Below are positions 1 through 5,040 of a stretch of 5,393 bases of DNA, piece by piece. The position numbers and the translations under genes were made by a program. The notes under the pieces were generated by a model that was not told the origin of the DNA, did not search any database, and saw only the letters and a program-made list of their open reading frames with translations. The stretch's first letter is position 1. Every line of letters begins with the position of its first letter. This stretch comes from an uncultured Verrucomicrobiota bacterium (GTDB lineage: Bacteria; Verrucomicrobiota; Kiritimatiellia; RFP12; UBA1067): NCBI GenBank assembly GCA_946615275.1, contig CAMOHV010000117.1, positions 1 to 5,393 on the forward strand, in the 5' to 3' direction.

Positions 1-2
1 CC

Positions 3-1592
3 CGCGACGCCGCCAACAAGAAGCCCGTCCTCAAGGCCATCGACGCGGACGACGACATCCCGCAGGACAAGCCCGAGCAGATGGAGCCCCGTCCGCCGGT
101 CGTCACCTTCCTCGGCCATGTCGACCACGGCAAGACCACCCTCATGGACTACATCCGCCACGCCCACGTCGCCGCCGGCGAGGCGGGCGGCATCACGCAG
201 CAGATCTCCGCCTACCAGGTGGACGTCCAGGGCCGCCTCATAACGTTCCTCGACACCCCCGGCCACGCCGCCTTCTCCGCCATGCGCCAGCGCGGCGCGC
301 AGCTCACCGACATCGCGGTCCTCATCATCGCCGCCGACGACGGCATCATGCCCCAGACCGAGGAGGCCATCAAGTGCGCCCGCCAGGCCGGCGTCCAGAT
401 CATGGTGGCCATCACCAAGTGCGACAAGCCCACCGCCAACCCCGAGCGCGTCAAGCAGATGCTCCAGAAGCGTGGCCTCACCCCCGAGGACTGGGGCGGC
501 GACATCGTCTGCTGCGAGGTCTCCGGCACCACCGGCAAGGGCGTCGAGAACCTCCTTGAGATGATCCTCCTCCAGGCCGACATGCTGGAGCTCACCGCCA
601 ACCCGCGCCGCCGCGCCAACGGCTACGTCGTGGAGGCCGAGCTCGAGCAGGGCTTCGGCCCCACCGCGACCCTCCTCGTGACCGGCGGCACGCTCAAGGT
701 TGGCGACGCCATACTCGTGGGCGAGCATTTCGGAAAGGTCCGCTCGCTCATCGACGACCGCGGCCGCCGCGTGAAGGAGGCCGGCCCCTCCGCCCCCGTC
801 AAGTGCACCGGGCTCTCCGGCGTCCCAGAGGCCGGCGCTGAGTTCCGAGTGATGCTCGACGAAAAGCGCGCCCGAACCCTCGCCGAGGAGGCCGCCCGCG
901 AACGCAAGGAGCAGGAGCTCTCCGCCCCCAAGACGCTCTCCTTCGACGACCTCCTCTCCCAGATGGGCTCCGGCGACAAGCGCGAGCTCAGCGTGGTGGT
1001 GAAGTCCGACACCCAAGGCTCCCTCGAGGCCATCGTCGAGTCCCTCCGCGGGATCAAGAGCGACAAGGTCTCGCTCAAGATTATCGGCACCGGCACCGGC
1101 AACGTGTCGCTTACCGACGTCAAGTCCGCCTCCGCCGGCAAGGCCATAATCGTGGGCTTCGACATCGGCACCGACTCCGGCGTCCAGCAGCAGGCCCGCC
1201 ACGACGGCGTGCGCATCAACTCCTTCCGCATCATCTACGAGCTCATGGATTTCGTCAAGAAGTCCATGCTCGACCTCCTCCCGCCCGAGTACAAGGAAGT
1301 CGTCAAGGGCCACGCAACCATCAAGGCGATCTACGACATCGGCAAGATCGGCAAGATCGCCGGCTCCCAGATGCTCGACGGCTCCCTCATCGCGTCCGCC
1401 CGCTACCGCATCCTCCGCGGCTCGGAGAAGATCTGGGACGGCAAGCTCCAGACGCTCCGCCACTTCAAGGACGAGGTCAAGGAGGTCACCGGACAGCAGG
1501 AGTGCGGCGTCTGCTTCCAGAACTTCGAGAACTTCGCCGAGGGCGACACCATCGAATGCTACGTCCTAGAGGAACTCCCCAAAACTCTTTGA
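3..1592 (+). CDS. infB: Translation initiation factor IF2 (5' end outside window)
   Basis: IF2 is the cytosolic GTPase that brings formyl-Met-tRNA to the 30S subunit and promotes 50S joining. The frame is open from the window edge, so the Met at 81 is internal and part of the N-terminal region is missing. The first 26 visible residues are a charged linker. Numbering from the Met at 81, the G domain shows G1 GHVDHGKT (12-19), G2 GGITQQ (36-41), G3 DTPGH (58-62), G4 TKCD (112-115) and G5 around SGTTGKG. The EF-Tu-like domain II follows (about 178-265), then a charged helix, domain III (KSDTQGSLEAI) and the C-terminal fMet-tRNA-binding domain (LRHFKDEVKEV, ECGV). G4 has Thr where most IF2 proteins have Asn. 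Arginine is almost always CGC, with C-rich third positions. The gene ends at TGA 1590-1592, 49 bases before rbfA. Identification is secure. Confidence 0.97.
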   Translation, partial: RDAANKKPVLKAIDADDDIPQDKPEQMEPRPPVVTFLGHVDHGKTTLMDYIRHAHVAAGEAGGITQQISAYQVDVQGRLITFLDTPGHAAFSAMRQRGAQLTDIAVLIIAADDGIMPQTEEAIKCARQAGVQIMVAITKCDKPTANPERVKQMLQKRGLTPEDWGGDIVCCEVSGTTGKGVENLLEMILLQADMLELTANPRRRANGYVVEAELEQGFGPTATLLVTGGTLKVGDAILVGEHFGKVRSLIDDRGRRVKEAGPSAPVKCTGLSGVPEAGAEFRVMLDEKRARTLAEEAARERKEQELSAPKTLSFDDLLSQMGSGDKRELSVVVKSDTQGSLEAIVESLRGIKSDKVSLKIIGTGTGNVSLTDVKSASAGKAIIVGFDIGTDSGVQQQARHDGVRINSFRIIYELMDFVKKSMLDLLPPEYKEVVKGHATIKAIYDIGKIGKIAGSQMLDGSLIASARYRILRGSEKIWDGKLQTLRHFKDEVKEVTGQQECGVCFQNFENFAEGDTIECYVLEELPKTL

Positions 1593-1602
1593 TGCGCCAA
1601 AC

Positions 1603-1634
1603 CCTTCAACTTTTCAACTTTTCAACCTTTCAAC
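1603..1634. repeat. Octamer tandem repeat (YYTTCAAC)x4 between infB and rbfA
   Basis: Four consecutive 8-bp units (CCTTCAAC, TTTTCAAC, TTTTCAAC, CTTTCAAC) fill most of the 49-base gap between the infB stop and the rbfA start. The tract is pyrimidine-rich with AA steps and has no inverted repeat, so it is not a terminator. It occupies the place where an rbfA ribosome-binding site would lie and contains no Shine-Dalgarno sequence. Its length could vary by slippage. Confidence 0.85.
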
Positions 1635-1641
1635 CTCACCG

Positions 1642-2049
1642 ATGTCCGTAAACCGCATAGAAAGGGTCAATTCCCTCCTCAAGCGCGTGATAGGCGATGC
1701 CGTGTTCCGCGTTTTGATGGGCGACGACGTCTCCGCCTCCGAGATCACGGTGACGGGCGTCGCGTGCGGCAAGGATCTGCGCAACGCCACGGTCAAGGTG
1801 TCCGTTTTCGGCGAGCCTGCGGAGCAGAAGAGGGTGATCGGCATAATGATCCACCACGCCCACGAGTTCGAGAGGATCATAAACGCCGAGGTGCGGATGA
1901 AGTTCACGCCCAAGCTGCGCTTCGAGCTAGACCATTCGCTTGAGAAGGGCGACCGCGTGCTGGCTATCCTCGACTCGCTGGACATCCCCAAGGACGAGAC
2001 TGCGCCAGAACCGCCCTCCGCCCCTACCCCTCCCCCACCCAACCCTTGA
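1642..2049 (+). CDS. rbfA: Ribosome-binding factor A
   Basis: RbfA is a small cytosolic KH-type protein that binds the 30S subunit near the 16S rRNA 5' end and assists late maturation and cold adaptation. The 135-residue product shows the family layout: an N-terminal helix (NRIERVNSLLKRVIGDAV), the strand ITVTGVACGKDLRNATVKVSVFG in which DLRNA corresponds to the usual DLR-A motif, a central helix, and the LRFELDHSLEKGDRV segment that matches the usual LRF-D-S-E-G pattern. The last 20 or so residues form a proline-rich tail (PEPPSAPTPPPPNP) encoded by a C-rich tract. This looks like a low-complexity addition, not part of the fold. No Shine-Dalgarno sequence precedes the ATG; the leader is the octamer repeat, so initiation probably relies on an unstructured leader or on coupling to infB. 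The TGA stop directly abuts the truB ATG. Confidence 0.93.
   Translation: MSVNRIERVNSLLKRVIGDAVFRVLMGDDVSASEITVTGVACGKDLRNATVKVSVFGEPAEQKRVIGIMIHHAHEFERIINAEVRMKFTPKLRFELDHSLEKGDRVLAILDSLDIPKDETAPEPPSAPTPPPPNP
2021..2045 (-). other. Putative G-quadruplex motif on the - strand at the rbfA 3' end
   Basis: The + strand reads CCCC-TA-CCCC-T-CCCCC-A-CCC-AA-CCC. The - strand, which is the template for this operon, therefore carries five runs of three or more G separated by loops of one or two bases, well within the usual quadruplex rule. On the + strand it encodes the proline-rich RbfA tail and ends four bases before the truB ATG. This is a sequence-pattern call; folding has not been shown. Confidence 0.6.
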
Positions 2050-2781
2050 ATGGCCAATCTCGCCTCCATAGCAATGCTCGCCGAGCTTGACGGCGTTCTG
2101 CTCGTCGACAAGCCCGTCGGCATCTCCGCCCATGAGGTGATGAAGGCGGTGAAGACGCGCTTCAATCTCGTGAAGGTCGGCCATGGCGGAACGCTGGACG
2201 TCACCGCCTCCGGGCTGTTCGTCCTGCTCCTCGGCAACGCCACCCGCTTCTCGAACGCCCTCATGAACGGCGATCGCTCGTACAAGGTCTCCATCCGCCT
2301 TGGCCGCGAGACCGACACCTCCGACCATGCCGGCCGTCTCCTCTCAGAGAAGCCTTTCGCCGACGTCACCCGCGAGGCTCTCGACGCCGCCATCAAGGAC
2401 TTCCGCGGGGACATCTACCAGGCGCCTCCCGCGTTCTCCGCCGTGAAGATTCCCGGCCGCGAGGGCTACGAGATCGTCCAGACCCCCGACGAGGAGGCCG
2501 CCCGCGAGCGCATGGTGCATATCTATCGCTTCGCCGTCCTGGAGTTCGCGCCGCCGGCCGTGAAGGCTGAGATATCCTGCACGAAGGGCGCCTCGGTGCG
2601 TTCGCTCGTGGGGGGGCTCGGCCGCACGCTCGGCTGTGGTGCCGTCCTGGAGGATTGCCGCCGTGTCGCCGTCGGGCGACACAAGATCGAAGGCGCGCTG
2701 CCGTTCATGGACATCCTGAAGCTTGATGCAATGGACTTCAAGGCGCGTGTGATTCCAATGTCCGAGGCGGGGCTTAGATGA
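2050..2781 (+). CDS. truB: tRNA pseudouridine(55) synthase TruB
   Basis: TruB converts uridine 55 in the T-loop of elongator tRNAs to pseudouridine and also acts as a tRNA chaperone. The 243-residue product has the family signatures in order: GVLLVDKPVGISAHEV (15-30), KVGHGGTLDVTASG (42-55) with the catalytic Asp at 50, YKVSIRLGRETDTSD, the Q-PP-SAVK segment (QAPPAFSAVKIPG), and CTKGASVRSL near the C terminus. It is short for the family, and a C-terminal PUA domain is not evident. The motif after RSL reads VGGLG where A-E/D-DLG is more usual, and those codons lie on a run of seven G (2610-2616). The start at 2050 abuts the rbfA TGA and implies reinitiation, since no Shine-Dalgarno sequence is present. 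An internal Met at 2074 is a less likely start. The gene overlaps ribF by four bases. Confidence 0.95.
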   Translation: MANLASIAMLAELDGVLLVDKPVGISAHEVMKAVKTRFNLVKVGHGGTLDVTASGLFVLLLGNATRFSNALMNGDRSYKVSIRLGRETDTSDHAGRLLSEKPFADVTREALDAAIKDFRGDIYQAPPAFSAVKIPGREGYEIVQTPDEEAARERMVHIYRFAVLEFAPPAVKAEISCTKGASVRSLVGGLGRTLGCGAVLEDCRRVAVGRHKIEGALPFMDILKLDAMDFKARVIPMSEAGLR

Positions 2782-3917
2782 AGCTCGCCGTCGGCTTCTT
2801 CGACGGCGTGCACCTCGGCCACCGCCGGATACTTGGCGGCGCGGACGCCGCCCTGACCTTCCGCAACCATCCCTCCACGATACTTTCGCCGAGGTCTGTC
2901 CCCCCATTGCTCATGTCCCTCCCGGAGCGCTTGATGGCCATAGCTACAGCTCTTTGTCCAGATTCGGCCAATTCCAGGACAATAGGAGAGCAAGACAGTA
3001 GGATAATTCTCAATTCTCAATTCTCAATTCTCAATTCAGAAACGCAGGGTCTGACTCCACAGGAGTCCCGTTCCAGGACAATAGGAGAGCAGGACAATAG
3101 GAGAATTCTCAATTCTCAATTCTCAATTCTCAATTCAAAAGTCAGGGCGTTGGAGTTCACGGAGGAGATGAAGGGTCTGACCCCACAGGAATTCATCGAC
3201 TTCCTGAAGCGGGAATACCCAGGGCTGGAGGCCATAAGATGCGGGGCTAATTGGAGATTCGGCGCAAAAGGCGCGGGAAACGCTGAATTTGCGCGCAGGT
3301 GTGGATTGGTTGTGGAAGAGGTGCCGTTTGTGCTGCACAGGGGGGAGGCGGTGTCTTCCACGCGGATAAGAAGGGCTTTGGCTGATGGCGATGTGGCGGA
3401 CGCTGCGGCGATGCTGGGGCGGCCTTGGCGCCTTTACGGAGAGGTGTTCCCCGGAAAGGGAGAGGGAAGGAAGCTGGGCTTCCCCACCCTGAACTTGCGT
3501 CCACTTCAAGGGTCTGACCCCATGTTGGCTGGAATGCAAGGGTCTGACTCCATACGGCGAATGCAAGGGTCTGACCCCATGCGGAAGTGTGTACAAGGGT
3601 CTGTCCCCCTGCGGAGGGGGGTATATGCTGTGGAGACCGAATTGGGGCCGGGGGTGGCAAACTGGGGCCAGGCCCCGACGATGGGGGACGAGGCGTGGAA
3701 GGAATGCGTCCTGGAGGTGCATCTTCTGGGAAAGAATGGTCCGTTCGAGCCGCCTAAGATGCTTGCCGTCGACTTCATCAGGTTCATCAGGCCAGAGCGG
3801 AGATTCGAGTCCACCGCCGAACTCGCGCTCCAGATAGCGATGGATGTCCACGAGGGTGTCCACTGTTCCCAAGTGCCCGTCAAGCGGGCGACTGAACTCT
3901 TCGCTGACAGTGAATGA
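2778..3917 (+). CDS. ribF: Bifunctional riboflavin kinase/FMN adenylyltransferase with repeat insertions
   Basis: RibF phosphorylates riboflavin to FMN and adenylylates FMN to FAD in the cytosol. The N-terminal nucleotidyltransferase domain shows FFDGVHLGH (7-15), TFRNHP (27-32), EFTEEMKGLTPQEF (126-139), GANWRFG (156-162) and SSTRIR (193-198). The C-terminal kinase domain shows KLGFPTLNL (232-240), RGVYAV (280-285), GVANWGQAPT and LEVHLL, ending near FIRFIRPERRF. At 379 residues it is about 70 longer than usual. The excess is an insertion at about residues 60-120 between the TFRNHP and EFTEE regions, and another at about 244-272 between FPTLNL and RGVYAV. Both are made of short DNA repeats and keep the frame. 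The N-terminal helix between HLGH and TF is unusually short. Codon use shifts from C-ending (5' end) to AGG/AGA and G-ending (middle). The start overlaps truB as ATGA, with only a weak GAGG upstream. It is probably still functional, since every catalytic motif remains. Confidence 0.93.
   Translation: MKLAVGFFDGVHLGHRRILGGADAALTFRNHPSTILSPRSVPPLLMSLPERLMAIATALCPDSANSRTIGEQDSRIILNSQFSILNSETQGLTPQESRSRTIGEQDNRRILNSQFSILNSKVRALEFTEEMKGLTPQEFIDFLKREYPGLEAIRCGANWRFGAKGAGNAEFARRCGLVVEEVPFVLHRGEAVSSTRIRRALADGDVADAAAMLGRPWRLYGEVFPGKGEGRKLGFPTLNLRPLQGSDPMLAGMQGSDSIRRMQGSDPMRKCVQGSVPLRRGVYAVETELGPGVANWGQAPTMGDEAWKECVLEVHLLGKNGPFEPPKMLAVDFIRFIRPERRFESTAELALQIAMDVHEGVHCSQVPVKRATELFADSE
2893..2905. repeat. 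ribF: GGTCTGTCCCCCC, variant of the ribF GGGTCTGACCCC motif
   Basis: This site resembles the repeated near-palindrome found later in the gene, most closely the last copy (GGGTCTGTCCCC at 3597). It encodes Arg-Ser-Val-Pro-Pro inside a segment (SPRSVPPLLMS) that aligns with normal RibF sequence. It may be a chance match or the host sequence from which a repeat family could expand. Confidence 0.4.
2972..3038 (+). repeat. 67-bp composite direct repeat, copy 1, with AATTCTC heptamer array
   Basis: The unit begins TTCCAGGACAATAGGAGAGC and ends in an array of AATTCTC (3005-3037, 4.7 copies). It matches copy 2 at 64 of 67 positions by my alignment, at an offset of 99 bp (33 codons). In the ribF frame it encodes SRTIGEQDSR followed by LNSQFSILNS. 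AATTCTC repeats are AT-rich in a GC-rich gene, marking the segment as foreign to it. Confidence 0.92.
3047..3058. repeat. GGGTCTGACTCC motif between the two 67-bp repeats
   Basis: This is part of a 21-base stretch (3046-3066) that recurs with two changes at 3172-3192, at an offset of 126 bp (42 codons). Both encode GLTPQE in the ribF frame. The downstream copy lies in a conserved RibF segment, so this one looks like a duplicate of native sequence carried along with the 67-bp unit. Confidence 0.75.
3071..3137 (+). repeat. 67-bp composite direct repeat, copy 2, with AATTCTC heptamer array
   Basis: Second copy of the composite unit. Its leader has a nested repeat of AGGACAATAGGA (3074 and 3091), and its heptamer array (3104-3136) has exactly the same 4.7-copy length as copy 1. 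It encodes SRTIGEQDNRR then LNSQFSILNS. Equal array lengths suggest a fairly recent duplication, or selection for a length that keeps the frame. Confidence 0.92.
3173..3184. repeat. ribF: GGGTCTGACCCC motif within conserved RibF segment
   Basis: An exact copy of the motif encodes the GLTP of KGLTPQEF, which aligns with the family's usual L-S/T-P-E-E-F. The repeat sequence here coincides with native protein. Its phase relative to the reading frame (GGT CTG ACC) differs from that of the downstream cluster (GGG TCT GAC). Confidence 0.75.
3507..3608 (+). repeat. Four CAAGGGTCTGACCCC units (30, 27, 30 bp spacing) in ribF
   Basis: CAAGGGTCTGNCYCC begins at 3507, 3537, 3564 and 3594. The spacings are 30, 27 and 30 bases, all multiples of three, and give the peptide cores QGSDPM, QGSDSI, QGSDPM and QGSVPL. 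The core GGGTC-T-GACCC is a perfect odd-length palindrome. The bases between cores are only loosely similar (ATGTTGGCTGGAATG, ATACGGCGAATG, ATGCGGAAGTGTGTA). The run sits between the kinase-domain motifs FPTLNL and RGVYAV. The fourth unit may be native or the insertion boundary. It is too short and too similar between units to be a CRISPR array. Confidence 0.88.
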
Positions 3918-4018
3918 AGAACTAGAGCAAACCACATCCATGACGCGTAGTTTCCAATCGGCCTCGCCAACGCCCATGCCATCGGCAAACGCCTTGTGGA
4001 AAAGGTCATGATTCATAT

Positions 4019-4906
4019 CTAACGACCTGAAGCCATGGAGCGGACTGTTTCGACGAGCGCGGAGGCTGCGGGTGCGAGTGCAACATTCTTGCGCCAGGCG
4101 AGATAGACGTCGCTGACGAGCGTGGGCGCGAACGGACGGAACACGACGCGTTCGGCGAACTCCTGCGGGATCATCCCGTCGATGCAGACTGCCGCACCGA
4201 GACCCGCCTCGACAAAAACGGCCGCGTTGTAGATGAGGTTGTAGTTGGCGACCACGTCCAGCTTCCCGAACGGGCATCCGAACCATCCGGCGAGAAACTC
4301 CTTCACCATCGCCTGGCGCGAACAGATGAGCGGAATGCCTCTCGCATCCTTCGGCGAGATGCGCTTCTTCGCGGCGAGCGGTGAATCCTTTTTGACGGCA
4401 AGTCCCCAATGGTGCGTGTAGGGCAGCGTCAGGTAGTCGAAGCCGTCATAGCGTCCGGGGCCGATCAGCACGCCAAGGTCGAAGGTCCCCTCGCGCAGAT
4501 GGGCGACGATGTCCTCGCCGTTGCCCGAAGAGACGGAGAAACATAGTCTCGGGCTCGTGCGGTGAAGCTCGTCCGCCGCACGGGCCACGAAGCGGAACGC
4601 CGGCGTCTCGCCCGCGCCGATGGAGACCGTGCCGACGATTTCGTCCGTGTCAGATGCCTTGATCTCGGCCTCCACCCGCTCGGCAAGGTCCACGAGGTCG
4701 TCGGCGCGCTGCCTGAGCGCGACGCCTTTCTCGGTCAGCGTGATTCCGCGCGCGCTGCGTTCGAGGAGCTTGTGCCCGAGCTCGTCCTCCAGCGCGGCGA
4801 GCTGCGTGGAGAGCGCAGGCTGCGAGACGTGCAGCCGTTCGGCGGCGCGGGTGATGTTCCCCTCGTCCGCCACGGCGAGAAAGTACCTGAGTATCCGTAA
4901 GTCCAT
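4019..4906 (-). CDS. LysR-type transcriptional regulator
   Basis: This 295-residue cytosolic DNA-binding regulator has the usual LysR length. The winged helix-turn-helix is at residues 3-61: LRILRYFLAVADEGNITRAA, then ERLHVSQPALSTQLAALEDELG and ERSARGITLTEKG. The effector-binding domain follows, with VSIGAGE opening the first subdomain, GTFDLGVLIGP, LPLI-like GIPLICSRQ and VEAGLGAAVCIDG. I start it at the Met of MDLRILRYF (4906). The family begins there, and the upstream in-frame Met (4933) overlaps the likely operator. No Shine-Dalgarno sequence precedes either start, and a promoter placed so that transcription begins at or next to the ATG suggests a leaderless message. It is transcribed divergently from a hydrolase gene, the common layout for a LysR protein and its target. 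The ligand cannot be read from the sequence; the effector domain resembles LysR proteins often found beside small-molecule hydrolases or transporters (recollection). Confidence 0.93.
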   Translation of the reverse strand: MDLRILRYFLAVADEGNITRAAERLHVSQPALSTQLAALEDELGHKLLERSARGITLTEKGVALRQRADDLVDLAERVEAEIKASDTDEIVGTVSIGAGETPAFRFVARAADELHRTSPRLCFSVSSGNGEDIVAHLREGTFDLGVLIGPGRYDGFDYLTLPYTHHWGLAVKKDSPLAAKKRISPKDARGIPLICSRQAMVKEFLAGWFGCPFGKLDVVANYNLIYNAAVFVEAGLGAAVCIDGMIPQEFAERVVFRPFAPTLVSDVYLAWRKNVALAPAASALVETVRSMASGR

Positions 4907-4913
4907 GCCGCAT

Positions 4914-4942
4914 AATATACCATATTCAGGCATAAGTGTAAA
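4914..4942 (-). promoter_or_regulatory. Putative sigma70-type promoter of the lysR gene
   Basis: Reading the - strand, a -35 box TTTACA (4942-4937) is followed after 17 bases by a -10 box TATATT (4919-4914); each matches consensus at five of six positions. Transcription would start about 4907, essentially at the ATG at 4906. The -35 box lies inside the LysR-box-like dyad, which fits negative autoregulation. Confidence 0.5.
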
Positions 4943-4947
4943 TTATG
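4931..4947. promoter_or_regulatory. LysR-box-like operator CATAA-N7-TTATG
   Basis: A perfect 5-bp inverted repeat with a 7-base centre (CATAA gtgtaaa TTATG) contains the T-N11-A signature of LysR-family recognition sites (T 4933, A 4945). Its centre is about 66 bases upstream of the inferred hydrolase transcription start, where activator sites of this family typically lie. It also covers the -35 box of lysR on the other strand. Confidence 0.6.
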
Positions 4948-4969
4948 GAGTTTGATAAAAAATCGGTAT

Positions 4970-4998
4970 TTGTTATTTCATGCAGAACAGTTTATACT
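4970..4998 (+). promoter_or_regulatory. Putative sigma70-type promoter of the hydrolase gene
   Basis: A -35 box TTGTTA (4970-4975), a 17-base spacer and a -10 box TATACT (4993-4998, five of six) point to a start near 5005. The leader would be about 49 bases and contain a T-rich stretch (5005-5017) before the ribosome-binding site. The weak -35 box suits an activator-dependent promoter. Confidence 0.6.
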
Positions 4999-5040
4999 AT
5001 CCGCGTTTTCTTTTTTTGCCTCAATAGGTCAACAACAAAC

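Noticed and set aside
212..1234. - strand frames opposite infB
   Set aside because: Serine/arginine/proline-rich shadows of the highly C-biased third positions of infB.
2955..3140. Diversity-generating retroelement variable region or contingency locus
   Set aside because: There is no template repeat pair with adenine-specific changes and no reverse transcriptase in the window. The three differences between the 67-bp copies are ordinary substitutions.
3507..3608. CRISPR-like regular repeats
   Set aside because: The cores are about 15 bp with 12-15 bp gaps, they lie in frame inside ribF, and no cas genes are present. Sizes are far below CRISPR norms.
3135..4016. Long - strand frame whose ATG at 4016 lies two bases after the lysR stop, with a protein-like beginning
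   Set aside because: No Shine-Dalgarno sequence, no family I recognise, and almost all of it is antisense to the conserved kinase domain and repeats of ribF. GC-rich genes commonly leave such open shadows. Only the 101 bases at 3918-4018 are not ribF.
3918..4018. Terminator between the convergent ribF and lysR ends
   Set aside because: I found no strong stem followed by a T run on either strand; GGC/GCC pairs near 3960-3990 are weak and lack the U-tract.
4907..4933. Longer LysR start at 4933 (MPEYGILCG extension)
   Set aside because: The family starts at MDLRILRYF, no Shine-Dalgarno sequence supports the longer form, and its start codon lies inside the operator-like dyad.
4562..4955. Two + strand frames opposite the lysR helix-turn-helix region
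   Set aside because: They are antisense to a conserved domain, arginine- and serine-rich, and have no recognisable motif or start signal.
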